A DNA stretch of 64,000 nt from Staphylococcus chromogenes (lineage in GTDB: Bacteria; Bacillota; Bacilli; Staphylococcales; Staphylococcaceae). The position numbers and the translations under genes are program-made. The notes beneath the pieces are model-generated. The model made no database searches. It was not told where the DNA came from and was given only the letters and a program-made list of their open reading frames with translations. This document shows, piece by piece, positions 40,843-50,400 of the stretch. The stretch's first letter is position 1; the number at the start of each line of letters is the position of its first letter. The DNA lies in assembly GCF_029024625.1 (NCBI RefSeq), contig NZ_CP118953.1, positions 1,426,001-1,490,000 on the forward strand. The letters are read 5' to 3'.

Positions 40843-41760
40843 TTAGTTAAACACCTTTTTCGGTTTAATTTCAGTGCGATGTGTAGGATGTGCTTCGTAA
40901 ATAGCTATAACTGCATCAGTCGCTGCATCCACAAAAACAAGTTGATTTTGTGTGGTCATATTAAATTGTTGTCGCGACAATTTTTGACCATTTGAAATAC
41001 GTTGCTTTAATTGTTTGTCCTCTATGTAAACCATTGGCAAAGCTTTTAATCCATATATCATAGGTAAAATAAAATCAGACAATGTATGGTTTTGATGCTT
41101 TTCTGCAATCCTTTCCAGTGATAATGCTTGGTCTATATGAAAGCCACCACTTTCCAAACGCGTCAATCGCGACATATGTGCTGGCAAGTTCAGCTGTTTT
41201 CCAATATCAGTTGCTAATGTCCGAATATAAGTGCCTTTCCCACATGATACTTCTATACTAAATGTAGCACATTCTTTATCAAAATCCACTTGATTTAATC
41301 TTTCTATGTGCGTAATCTTGACTTGTCTCGCCGGGCGTTCTACTGTTTCTCCACGTCTAGCATATTCATAAAGTTTCTTACCGTTGACTTTGACAGAAGA
41401 GTACATCGGAGGAATTTGTGTGATGATGCCTTGAAAGGAAGCTAAAACTTGATCAATTTGAGTATTGGTCACATCTCCTTCTTCGATAATTGTCTGTTCC
41501 AATACTTCCCCCGTTTGATCTTCAGTCGTTGTGGCTATCCCTAAGGTAATTTCTGCTTGATACGTTTTACCCATGTCCATCACATAATCGCTCACCTTAG
41601 TCGCTTGACCGATACAAATAGGCAATACCCCATCAACTTCAGGGTCTAATGTTCCTGTATGTCCTATCTTTTTCGTTTTTAAAATTTTACGTAATTTGAA
41701 TACAACATCATGACTCGTCATGCCACGTGGCTTATATACTGGTAAAATACCGTGGTACAT
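40843..41760 (-). CDS. truB: tRNA pseudouridine-55 synthase TruB
   Basis: Makes pseudouridine 55 in the T-loop of tRNAs. 305 aa with catalytic Asp39 in [12 protein letters not shown] and later motifs [17 protein letters not shown] and [17 protein letters not shown] before ATG. A terminator-like hairpin separates it from rbfA upstream; ribF follows closely. Confidence 0.96.
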   Translation of the reverse strand: MYHGILPVYKPRGMTSHDVVFKLRKILKTKKIGHTGTLDPEVDGVLPICIGQATKVSDYVMDMGKTYQAEITLGIATTTEDQTGEVLEQTIIEEGDVTNTQIDQVLASFQGIITQIPPMYSSVKVNGKKLYEYARRGETVERPARQVKITHIERLNQVDFDKECATFSIEVSCGKGTYIRTLATDIGKQLNLPAHMSRLTRLESGGFHIDQALSLERIAEKHQNHTLSDFILPMIYGLKALPMVYIEDKQLKQRISNGQKLSRQQFNMTTQNQLVFVDAATDAVIAIYEAHPTHRTEIKPKKVFN

Positions 41761-41777
41761 TGTTTCACCCCTTTACA

Positions 41778-41821
41778 TAAAAAAGGACACGGCCCACTTT
41801 TGGTCGCGTGACGTATCCTTC
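41778..41821 (-). terminator. Terminator-like hairpin between rbfA and truB
   Basis: On the minus strand AGGATACG (41812-41820) pairs with CGTGTCCT (41784-41792, one mismatch), with an inner GC-rich segment, and is followed by six T. It lies 18 bases from the truB start, so it may act as an attenuator. Confidence 0.75.
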
Positions 41822-41831
41822 TCTAATAACT

Positions 41832-42176
41832 TTAATCTTTTTTGTGTAAATCTTGAATCAATTGTTCAATACGATTTCCGTACTCAATAGATTCGTCGTA
41901 TTCAAACTGTAACTCTGGTACGACACGTAAGCGCATACGTTGGCCGACCTCAGTTTTAATAAAGCCTTTTGCTTTTTCAAGCCCTTTAAACGTGTCTTCA
42001 CGTTCTTTATCACTACCAAGTACTGTACAGTAAACCTTTGCTAATGATAAATCATTTGTCGGTTGCACATCAGTTATCGTTAAAAATCCGATACGTGGGT
42101 CTTTCAACTTATTGTTGATAATATCCATTAATTCTTTTTTCATTTGTTCACCGACGCGTTGTGCTCTCATATTCAT
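41832..42176 (-). CDS. rbfA: 30S ribosome-binding factor RbfA
   Basis: 114-aa single-KH-domain protein for 16S rRNA 5' end maturation and 30S assembly. It has [13 protein letters not shown] at the start and [12 protein letters not shown] in the core. The ATG at 42176 has GAGGTG upstream; the ATG two codons in is also possible. In S. aureus it follows infB directly; here a broken VOC-family gene lies between them. Confidence 0.95.
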   Translation of the reverse strand: MNMRAQRVGEQMKKELMDIINNKLKDPRIGFLTITDVQPTNDLSLAKVYCTVLGSDKEREDTFKGLEKAKGFIKTEVGQRMRLRVVPELQFEYDESIEYGNRIEQLIQDLHKKD

Positions 42177-42274
42177 AGTTTGTCACCTCTTTATATTTAA
42201 ATTCATAGCTTTGACTTCAAAATAACATTATAAATGACAGTTGAAATGTCCGTCAATGAGCAATCCGCTCTGAC

Positions 42275-42657
42275 TCAATCATTAAAAGCAAGAACATTGA
42301 AAAAATGATGATCAATATCTTGAAATACGCAGCCTAGAAACCCATCACGTTGATGTTTCGGTTGGACAAGTGACCCCCAGCTTCAGTGACACGAACAATT
42401 AAATCATCTAAATCTTTTTCGCTTGTGACGGAAAGTGATATTAATACATCTTGACCGGTCACTTCTTGTTGTAAATAACTATGAAAAGTGGGATGCTCAA
42501 CGAACATAATAGGAGAGGACGCACCTGCTTGTATCCCAAACATATGGCCCACTTGTTCAGGTCTTTGCATAATTTCAAAACCTATAGCTTTATAAAATGC
42601 TATACTTTTCTTTAAATCTTTGACAGCTAAATTAAACCACATATTTGTCACTAACAT
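42275..42657 (-). pseudogene. VOC-family (glyoxalase-like) gene broken by a frameshift
   Basis: The intact frame (42334-42657) encodes 107 aa of a vicinal-oxygen-chelate domain: MWFNLAVKDLKKSIAFYKAIGFE at the N-terminus and an AGG turn near the end, but it stops at VMGF before the last strands. The missing C-terminus continues in the -1 frame down to a TGA at 42275-42277: DGFLGCVFQDIDHHFFNVLA, an ending expected for the family. One lost base near 42358-42364 explains it. ATG at 42657 has GAGGTG seven bases upstream. It could be a real pseudogene, a phase variant or a sequencing error. Confidence 0.82.
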
Positions 42658-42786
42658 CATTGCACCTCTCAGTTAAAATTGAAAGTCAATTTCGTCATAT
42701 TTCTTTTCTCATATTCAGTTTATACTGTAATATTTATCACCATTATACCCTATCTTACTCTACTTAAGTCCATGAATTACAACGTA

Positions 42787-42826
42787 AAATAAAGGAACGG
42801 ACAATCCTTCTGCCCGTCCCCTTTTT
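42787..42826 (-). terminator. Terminator after infB
   Basis: On the minus strand AAGGGGACGGGC pairs with GTCCGTTCCTT (G-T wobbles and one bulge), followed by TATTTTA. It is 28 bases past the infB stop. Confidence 0.75.
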
Positions 42827-42853
42827 CAGAACTAAAACATATCGATTTTAATT

Positions 42854-45001
42854 TTATCGTTCTACTTCAACCATGATGTACGCTTCAATAATATCGCCTT
42901 CTTTAATATCATTGAACTTTTCAATTGTAATCCCACATTCATAACCTTGTGCAACTTCTTTTGCATCATCTTTGAAACGTTTAAGTGTGTCGAGTTCACC
43001 TTCAAATAAGACAACACCATCGCGAATAATACGCACACTAGAATCACGTGTAATCTTACCTTCAGTCACGTAGCTACCTGCGATTGTTCCAACTTTAGAT
43101 ACTTTAAATGTTTGGCGCACTTCAGCTTGACCGATGACTTTTTCTTCGTATTCAGGATCAAGCATCCCTTTCATCGCCGCTTCAATTTCTTCGATAACGT
43201 TATAAATTACACGATGTAAACGCATATCGACATTTTCAGCTTCAGCCGCACGCTTTGCACCTGCATCTGGTCGAACGTTGAATCCAATGATAATACCGTT
43301 TGACGCATTGGCAAGTGTCACGTCGGATTCATTGATTGCCCCTGTTGCAGTATGAATGATACGTACATTGACACCTTCAACATCAATTTTCATTAAAGAG
43401 GCTGCAAGTGCTTCAACTGAACCTTGAACGTCCCCTTTAATAATGACATTTAAGTCTTTCATTTCACCTTGTTTCATTTGTTCAAACAAGTTATCTAATG
43501 TCACATTTTTACTTTCTTGACGTTGTTGGATAATACTTTCTTGTTCACGTGCTTCACCAATACGGCGTGCTTTCTTTTCATCTTTGAATACAACGAAACG
43601 ATCGCCAGCTTGAGGAACATCATTTAAACCTGTAATTTCGACAGGTGTTGAAGGTCCAGCAGTTTTAATACGTTTACCTAAATCATTGACCATTGCACGT
43701 ACTTTACCATGCGTGTTACCCACTACAATCGCGTCACCCACATGTAATGTACCATTTTGTACAAGAAGGGAAGCGGCAGGTCCACGAGATTTATCTAATT
43801 CTGCTTCAATTACAGTCCCTACTGCAGCTTTATCTGCATTCGCTTTTAATTCTTGGACTTCTGCTACAAGACCAATCATCTCAAGTAAATCATCGATACC
43901 TTCGCCACTTAAGGCAGATAATGGAACGAAGATTGTATCGCCACCCCAGTCTTCTGGGATTAAGTTGTATTCTGTTAATTCTTGCATCACACGGTCGGCA
44001 TTCGCTGTAGGTTTATCAATTTTGTTAACCGCAACAATAATAGGTACTTCTGCTTCTTTCGCATGATTGATTGCCTCAATTGTTTGTGGCATCACACCAT
44101 CATCTGCAGCTACAACTAAAATTGTAATATCTGTCACTTGGGCACCACGTGCACGCATTGTCGTAAACGCTGCGTGTCCTGGAGTATCTAAAAACGTGAT
44201 TTTCTTGTCATTATTTTCAATTTGGTAAGCCCCAATATGTTGTGTAATCCCGCCAGCTTCACCTTCTGTCACGCGAGTATTACGAATGGAATCTAATAAA
44301 GTTGTTTTCCCATGGTCAACGTGTCCCATGATAGTTACAACAGCTGGACGCTCAGATGCATCTTCATCATTTTCAATGTCATCAAAGTAAATGGATAGGT
44401 CATTATCATCAATAACAACTTCTTCTTCTAATTCAACACCATAATCTGATGCTACGAGTTCTAATGCTTCAATATCTAGGGATTGGTTGATATTGGCCAT
44501 AATACCTAATAAAAATAGCTTTTTAATAATTTCAGATGAATCTACACCTAATTTTTCCGCGAGCTCACCAACAGTAATCCCTTCTGTATAAGTGATTTTT
44601 GATGGCATTTCTTTTGACTCTGCAGGTTGTTGTGCTTGTTTTTGTTTATTGTTACGGTTTTGCTTGTTATTTTTATGATTACGTTTGTTATTCTTGTTGT
44701 TTTTAGCATTACCGTTATTCTTTTGCTGTGGTTGTTTAGAATTGTTATTTTTTTTATTATTTTGCTTAGGTTGATCTTTCTTTTGTTGGTGTGTTGAGGC
44801 ATTATTATTTTTCTTAGCGTCTTTTTGTTCAGATGATGTGTTTGACTTTTTGAACGCTTGATCTAATGTTTTAATTTGATCGTCTTCTAATGTTTGCATG
44901 TGGTTAGATACTTCGACGCCTGACTTCTTTAATTCATCAATGACATCTTTACTTTTAATATTTAATGATTTGGCATATTCATAGATTCTTTGTTTACTCA
45001 T
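42854..45001 (-). CDS. infB: Translation initiation factor IF-2
   Basis: GTPase that delivers fMet-tRNA to the 30S subunit. 715 aa: an N-terminal domain, a long Lys/Asn/Gln-rich low-complexity region (about residues 50-140), the GTPase domain with [14 protein letters not shown] and NKID, then C-terminal domains binding fMet-tRNA. ATG at 45001 ([13 protein letters not shown]) follows AAGGAGTGG; the upstream eight codons of the open frame are rejected. Last gene of the rimP-nusA-ylxR-ylxQ-infB operon. Confidence 0.97.
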   Translation of the reverse strand: MSKQRIYEYAKSLNIKSKDVIDELKKSGVEVSNHMQTLEDDQIKTLDQAFKKSNTSSEQKDAKKNNNASTHQQKKDQPKQNNKKNNNSKQPQQKNNGNAKNNKNNKRNHKNNKQNRNNKQKQAQQPAESKEMPSKITYTEGITVGELAEKLGVDSSEIIKKLFLLGIMANINQSLDIEALELVASDYGVELEEEVVIDDNDLSIYFDDIENDEDASERPAVVTIMGHVDHGKTTLLDSIRNTRVTEGEAGGITQHIGAYQIENNDKKITFLDTPGHAAFTTMRARGAQVTDITILVVAADDGVMPQTIEAINHAKEAEVPIIVAVNKIDKPTANADRVMQELTEYNLIPEDWGGDTIFVPLSALSGEGIDDLLEMIGLVAEVQELKANADKAAVGTVIEAELDKSRGPAASLLVQNGTLHVGDAIVVGNTHGKVRAMVNDLGKRIKTAGPSTPVEITGLNDVPQAGDRFVVFKDEKKARRIGEAREQESIIQQRQESKNVTLDNLFEQMKQGEMKDLNVIIKGDVQGSVEALAASLMKIDVEGVNVRIIHTATGAINESDVTLANASNGIIIGFNVRPDAGAKRAAEAENVDMRLHRVIYNVIEEIEAAMKGMLDPEYEEKVIGQAEVRQTFKVSKVGTIAGSYVTEGKITRDSSVRIIRDGVVLFEGELDTLKRFKDDAKEVAQGYECGITIEKFNDIKEGDIIEAYIMVEVER

Positions 45002-45017
45002 TGAACCACTCCTTACT

Positions 45018-45323
45018 TTATTCATCGATCATAGAGATTAATTTCTTCGCGAAACCTTGATCGGTGATGCCGATATTTACTCGGACTTCTTTCCCTACTG
45101 CGTCTCCTAATTCGAAGCGATTGCTTACAATACGATAAGGGATTTGATAACTCTTACACTTATTTGTCAGTGTTTTTTTAGTGTTGTCTGATGCGTCATT
45201 AGCAATGAGCACTAGAGAAAGGCGTTTCTTTTTAATTTCATTAAGGATGACACTTTCTCCACTTTTCACTTTGCCTGCACGCATTGCGAGCCCTAGAAAA
45301 TTTAAAAATGCGCTATCGGTCAT
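45018..45323 (-). CDS. ylxQ: L7Ae-family RNA-binding protein YlxQ
   Basis: 101-aa L7Ae/L30e-like protein expected to bind kink-turn [21 protein letters not shown], then [14 protein letters not shown] and a C-terminal [12 protein letters not shown]. Its ATG overlaps the ylxR stop as ATGA. The conserved place in the nusA-infB operon points to a ribosome or RNA role, otherwise unknown. Confidence 0.92.
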   Translation of the reverse strand: MTDSAFLNFLGLAMRAGKVKSGESVILNEIKKKRLSLVLIANDASDNTKKTLTNKCKSYQIPYRIVSNRFELGDAVGKEVRVNIGITDQGFAKKLISMIDE

Positions 45324-45607
45324 TTTGTTGGAATCTCTTCTCTATAAATTAATCGAATAATTTCTTTATAAACGGGATCTAAATCTTCTTTTGAGGCTTT
45401 AAAAAATTGTTCTAGTTTTTCTGCAGATTGGGCTTTTTCAACTAGGGCAACATCTTTGGAAACATAAGCACCACGACCCGGCTTTTTACCTGTCGCATCT
45501 GCTGAAATTTCACCTTCTTTATTTTGAACGACACGAATCATTTCTTTCTTAGGCTTCATTTCATTAGATAAGATACATTTGCGCATAGGAATTTTTCTTT
45601 TTTTCAT
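45320..45607 (-). CDS. ylxR: YlxR / RnpM RNase P-associated protein
   Basis: 95-aa DUF448 protein with the MRKCILS segment and GRGAYVSKD near residue 45. The B. subtilis homologue (RnpM) binds RNase P RNA and modulates its activity, which is family knowledge. AGGAGG precedes the ATG. Lies between nusA and ylxQ, with a 4-base overlap on ylxQ. Confidence 0.92.
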   Translation of the reverse strand: MKKRKIPMRKCILSNEMKPKKEMIRVVQNKEGEISADATGKKPGRGAYVSKDVALVEKAQSAEKLEQFFKASKEDLDPVYKEIIRLIYREEIPTK

Positions 45608-45619
45608 TAAAAATCCCTC

Positions 45620-46795
45620 CTATTTGTCTTCGTGTTCTGAGTCAGATGTTACTTCTGATGATGAATCATTTTTAATCTCTTCTTCATCTAATGCGTCAAC
45701 TTCGGATGATTCTGTTGATGGTTCTTCTTTAGTCATAAATTTATCTTCAAGTTGTAAATCTTTAGCATCAGATTCAGATTTAATATCGATTTTCCAACCT
45801 GTAAGTTTAGCTGCTAATCGTGCATTTTGACCACGTTTACCAATCGCTAATGAAAGTTGATAATCCGGAACTATTACTGTTGTTGATTGATTTTCTTCGT
45901 CTACGATCACATCAACTACTTGTGAAGGACTTAACGCATTACTTACGAAAACTTTAGGGTCCTCACTCCATTGAACGATATCAATTTTTTCGCCACCTAA
46001 TTCTTCAACAACCGCTTCAACACGTGCGCCTTTTGCACCTACACATGCTCCAACCGCATCGATATCTGGATTATCTGAATGCACACTGATTTTTGAACGA
46101 TCTCCTGCTTCACGCGCCACAGATTTTACTTCGACTGTGCCTTCGTAAATTTCAGGGACTTCTTGTTCGAATAAACGTTTAAGTAAGCCTGGATGACTAC
46201 GTGAAACATAAATTTGTGGTCCTTTAGTCGTTTGTTCGACTTTGTTCACATAAACTTTGATACGTTCATTAGGGACGTATGTTTCATTTGGACTACGTTC
46301 AGCTTCTGAAAGTACCGCTTCAGTACGTCCTAAATTTACGTAAACATAGCGGTGGTCGACACGGTCAATGACACCTGTCATGATATCTTCTTCTTTGTCG
46401 ATAAACTCTTCGTAAAGAATTTCACGTTCTGCATCACGCAAGCGTTGCATCACAGCTTGTTTTGCAGCTTGAGCACCTACGCGGCCAAAGTCTTTAGGTG
46501 TCACATCTTCTTCATAAATATCGCCAATTTCGTAGGCAGGGTTTTTAACGAGTGCTGTAGAAAGGTCAACTTCTTCTCTGTCATCAAAAACCTCTTCAAC
46601 GACTTCTTTACGAGAAATGACACGGAATGTCCCGCTGTCTAAATTTAATTCAACACGTACATTGCGTGCACTGTCGTAATTTTTTTTATATGCCGTAATT
46701 AAAGCGGCTTCAATTGCGTCCACAAGTACCTCTCTAGGAATCTTTTTTTCCTTTTCAAGGTATTCAGTCGCTAATAATAATTCATTACTTTTCAC
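45620..46795 (-). CDS. nusA: Transcription termination/antitermination factor NusA
   Basis: RNA polymerase-binding factor that favours pausing and intrinsic termination. 391 aa: N-terminal domain (1-125), S1 (about 135-200, TGVIDRVDHRYVYVNLGRTEAVL), KH1 and KH2 (about 205-345, GACVGAKGARVEAVVEELGG and IGKRGQNARLAAKLTGW), and an acidic Ser/Glu-rich tail to 391 lacking the extra C-terminal domains of enterobacteria. The start is GTG, eight bases after AGGAGG. A terminator in the operon leader may let NusA control its own synthesis. Confidence 0.96.
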   Translation of the reverse strand: MKSNELLLATEYLEKEKKIPREVLVDAIEAALITAYKKNYDSARNVRVELNLDSGTFRVISRKEVVEEVFDDREEVDLSTALVKNPAYEIGDIYEEDVTPKDFGRVGAQAAKQAVMQRLRDAEREILYEEFIDKEEDIMTGVIDRVDHRYVYVNLGRTEAVLSEAERSPNETYVPNERIKVYVNKVEQTTKGPQIYVSRSHPGLLKRLFEQEVPEIYEGTVEVKSVAREAGDRSKISVHSDNPDIDAVGACVGAKGARVEAVVEELGGEKIDIVQWSEDPKVFVSNALSPSQVVDVIVDEENQSTTVIVPDYQLSLAIGKRGQNARLAAKLTGWKIDIKSESDAKDLQLEDKFMTKEEPSTESSEVDALDEEEIKNDSSSEVTSDSEHEDK

Positions 46796-46814
46796 TAATA
46801 CTTCCTCCTAACAT

Positions 46815-47282
46815 TTATAGCATGACCGCATGTCTTGCTTTTGCGATTTTCTCACGCGGAATGTTGACTTGACTTGTTTTTGCTTTGATTTTAACTTCCA
46901 TAGTAATTTCTGTATCCGTCACTGTCTTTAAAATGCCTAACCATTCTTTTTCACCTTCAACAGGCGCATACAACGAAACAAAGATAGGTTGTTCTATCGC
47001 ATTATGAAAGTCTTTTTCTTTTTTTATTGGTCGTTCTGCACCAGGAGAAGCAACATCAAGGTAATAGGCTTCTGAAATTGGATCATGTTCATCCATTACT
47101 TCGCTAATTTTTTCTGATGCAATTGTGCAGTCATTTAAATCGACACCGCCTGGCTTATCAATTGAAATGCGCAAATAATGGTCACGACCTTCTTTTGCAA
47201 ATTCAATATCAACTAAGTCATAATTTAATGCTTCAAGGACAGGTTGGATTAGTGTTTCAACTTGCTCTGTAACTTTACTCAT
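46815..47282 (-). CDS. rimP: Ribosome maturation factor RimP
   Basis: 155 aa, two domains: an N-terminal alpha/beta domain (QVETLIQPVLEALNYDLVDIEF) and a C-terminal SH3-like domain (LGILKTVTDTEITMEVK). It helps 30S assembly. The open frame begins 35 codons earlier, but the ATG at 47282 follows AAGGGGG and gives the S. aureus length as I remember it; the upstream codons run through the leader hairpin. First gene of the nusA-infB operon. Confidence 0.95.
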   Translation of the reverse strand: MSKVTEQVETLIQPVLEALNYDLVDIEFAKEGRDHYLRISIDKPGGVDLNDCTIASEKISEVMDEHDPISEAYYLDVASPGAERPIKKEKDFHNAIEQPIFVSLYAPVEGEKEWLGILKTVTDTEITMEVKIKAKTSQVNIPREKIAKARHAVML

Positions 47283-47308
47283 ACGAGCCCCCTTATCAGC
47301 GGTACACA

Positions 47309-47340
47309 AAGAGAAAAGAGCGGGTGATACCCACTCTTTC
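47309..47340 (-). terminator. Terminator hairpin inside the rimP-nusA leader (attenuator)
   Basis: On the minus strand AGAGTGGGT (47329-47337) pairs with ACCCGCTCT (47317-47325) through a 3-base loop and is followed by TTTTCTCTTT. It lies about 25 bases downstream of the predicted start at about 47363 and 27 bases before the rimP ATG, so transcripts starting at the promoter above must pass it. It also follows polC and may end that transcript. Confidence 0.75.
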
Positions 47341-47369
47341 TCCTTGAGTCCAAATTTATAAGCATGTTT

Positions 47370-47398
47370 ATTATAGCATAATCGCACTGTTCCTACAA
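47370..47398 (-). promoter_or_regulatory. rimP-nusA-infB operon promoter
   Basis: Minus-strand TATAAT (47370-47375) with TG one base upstream (extended -10) and TTGTAG (47393-47398), spacing 17. It lies directly after the polC stop. Confidence 0.75.
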
Positions 47399-47408
47399 AT
47401 GACTTCTA

Positions 47409-50400
47409 TTACATATCAAAAATTGAAAGTTGCGCTTTGTCAGGCATATTCGGTAAAGAACCGAGATCATCTAAATATTCGATAACTTTTTGTGAAACTC
47501 CAGCCTTTTTATTTAAATCTTCTTTTGATAAGAACGGTCCTTCTTCACGCGCCTCGACAATCCGTTTTGCAACGTTTTCACCTAGACCAGGGACTGCCAC
47601 GAATGGAGGTATTAAAGTATCTCCTTCGATAATAAATTCGTATGCTTTACTTTTTTCAAGTGATACTGGTTGCATTCGAAAACCACGTTGTGCCATTTCA
47701 TTCGCAATTTCAAGAACGGTCAAAACATCTTTTTCTTTTTTACCAAGGTCCATATATTTCGCATACATGTCTTTAACAGTGTTACGTATACTATCTTTAT
47801 CTTTAACCATTGTTAGTAAATCAAAATCAGACGCACGAATCGTAAAATAACTTGCATAATAATATAGCGGATAATGGACTTTGAAATAAGCAATACGTAC
47901 CGCCATTAATACATAGGCTGCGGCGTGGGCTTTCGGGAACATGTATTTGATTTTTTTACATGAGTCCAAATACCAGTCAGGTACGCCGTTATCGGTCATG
48001 ACTTGTTCCCATTCTTCGCTTAATCCTTTCCCTTTACGGACAGATTCCATAATTTTAAAAGCAAGTGAAGGTTCTAAGCCAGCATACATGAGATAAACCA
48101 TAATATCGTCACGACATCCGATACAACTTGAAAGCGTACATGTCCCACTTCGGACTAATTCTTGCGCATTGCCTAACCACACATCCGTTCCATGGGATAA
48201 ACCTGAAATTTGAACAAGTTCTGAGAATGTGGTTGGCTTCGTGTCTTCTAACATTTGACGTACGAATCCAGTCCCAAATTCTGGCACGCCATAAGTTCCT
48301 GTTTTAGCTAGAATTTGTTCTTCTGTAACACCTAATGTTTCAGGGGAACTGAAGATGCCCATCGTTTCTTTATCATCTACAGGAATGGTTTTAGGATCGA
48401 TACCAGACAGATCTTGTAACATACGAATCATCGTTGGATCATCGTGTCCAAGAATATCAAGTTTCAAAACATTATCGTGTATGGAATGGAAATCAAAATG
48501 CGTCGTCATCCACGAAGCACTCTGGTCATCAGCAGGATATTGTATCGGTGTAAAATCATAAATATCCATATAATCCGGTACAACGATAATCCCACCTGGA
48601 TGTTGGCCTGTCGTCCGTTTGACACCTGTACAGCCTTTGACTAAACGGTCTACTTCAGCACCCCGTTTATGAATGCCTTGATCATTTAAATAGCCTTTCA
48701 CAAATCCGAATGCTGTCTTTTCAGCGACGGTACCAATAGTTCCGGCACGGAATACTTTATCTTCTCCAAATAGAACTTTGGTATAGTTATGCGCGTGTGG
48801 TTGATATTCCCCACTAAAGTTCAAGTCAATATCTGGTACTTTGTCTCCTTTAAATCCAAGGAAGGTTTCAAATGGGATGTCTTGTCCTTCTTTAATCATC
48901 TCTGTACCGCATTCACACGTTTTATCTGGTAAATCAAAGCCTGAACCGACGGAACCGTCATCAAAAAACTCACTTTTTTTACATTTCGGACATATATAGT
49001 GCGGTGGTAAAGGGTTCACTTCAGTAATTTCAGTCATTGTTGCAACAAAACTTGATCCTACTGAACCCCGGGACCCTACAAGATAACCATCGTCTAGTGA
49101 CTTTTTAACGAGCCGTTGAGAGATTAAATAAATAACCGCAAATCCATTACCAATAATACTTTCTAATTCTTTTTCGAGACGATCAATAACAATTTGGGGT
49201 AAATCTTCACCGTATAAAGCTTTAGCATTATTGTAACTGAGTTCACGTATTTCTTCATTAGCCCCGTCCATATTCGGCGTAAATAGTTTATCTTTAATAG
49301 GCACAACCTTTTCAATACGCTCAGCTAAAGCACGCGTGTTCTCTACGACAATTGTTTTTGCCCGGTCTTCCCCGAGGAAGTGAAACGCATCTAACATTTC
49401 ATCCGTTGTTCTAAAATGCGCTTCAGGTAAAGTCGAACGATTTAATGGATTCCCTGGTTGTGAAGCGATTAAAATTTGACGTGCAATCCCATCGTGCTCA
49501 TGTAAATAATGCACATTTCCAGTTGCAATAACTGGAATTTGATTCGTTTCTCCAACTTTTAAAATCCGCTCATATATTTCTTCTAACGTGTCGTGATCAC
49601 GAATTAACTCACGATCGAGTAAATCTTGATAGAGTGCTGGAGGTTGGACCTCAATATAATCATAATATTTCGCGATACGTTCAACTTCCGATTGATCACG
49701 TTGCATCACAGCAGTAAATACTTCACCTTCATCACACGCTGTACCGACTAACAAACCTTCACGATGCTCATCTAGTAATGACCGTGGTATACGCGGCGTC
49801 CGGTAATAATATTTAACGAGCGACGCACTTACAATTTTAAATAAGTTTTTGAGTCCTGTTTGATTTTGCACAATTAAGGTAACGTGTTGTGGTCGTGCAC
49901 GTTTATATGCATCTTCGTTCGATAAAAATTGATTGATATCTTTATGGAAATGGACATTTTTTTCTTTCAGTTGTCCGAGCATTTTGATGAAAATATATGC
50001 TGTCGCTTCTGTATCATATATCGCTCTATGGTGTTGCGTAAGTTCCACACCATATTTTTTAGCTAGAAAGTTCAACCCATGCTTACCGTAGCTCGTATTA
50101 ATCGTTCTTGAAAGTTCTAGCGTATCAATGACTCCATTTTCCGAAGGGCCAAATCCTAAGCGTTCATATCCAGTATCGATAAAGCCCATATCAAAGGAAG
50201 CGTTATGGGCAACAAATATCGCATCGCCCACCCATTCTTTAAACTCAGTTAAAACTTCTTTTATTTCTGGTGCATCTTTTAACATATCGTCATTGATATG
50301 CGTTAAATTTTTAATTGTTTCTGTTAACTTTTCATGCGGATTACTAAAGCGCTCAAATTTATCAATAATTTCACCATTTTGAACTTTAACCGCAGCCAGT

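Noticed and set aside
43686-44066. 126-aa open frame on the plus strand inside infB
   Set aside because: Antisense to the IF-2 GTPase region, without a promoter, ribosome site or known motif; a shadow of the codon pattern.
44640-44800. Low-complexity repeat in infB as a possible tandem-repeat locus
   Set aside because: It is the usual Lys/Asn/Gln-rich linker of staphylococcal IF-2, with no regular repeat unit.
47437-47850. 137-aa open frame on the plus strand at the polC 3' end
   Set aside because: Antisense shadow of a highly conserved gene; no start signals.
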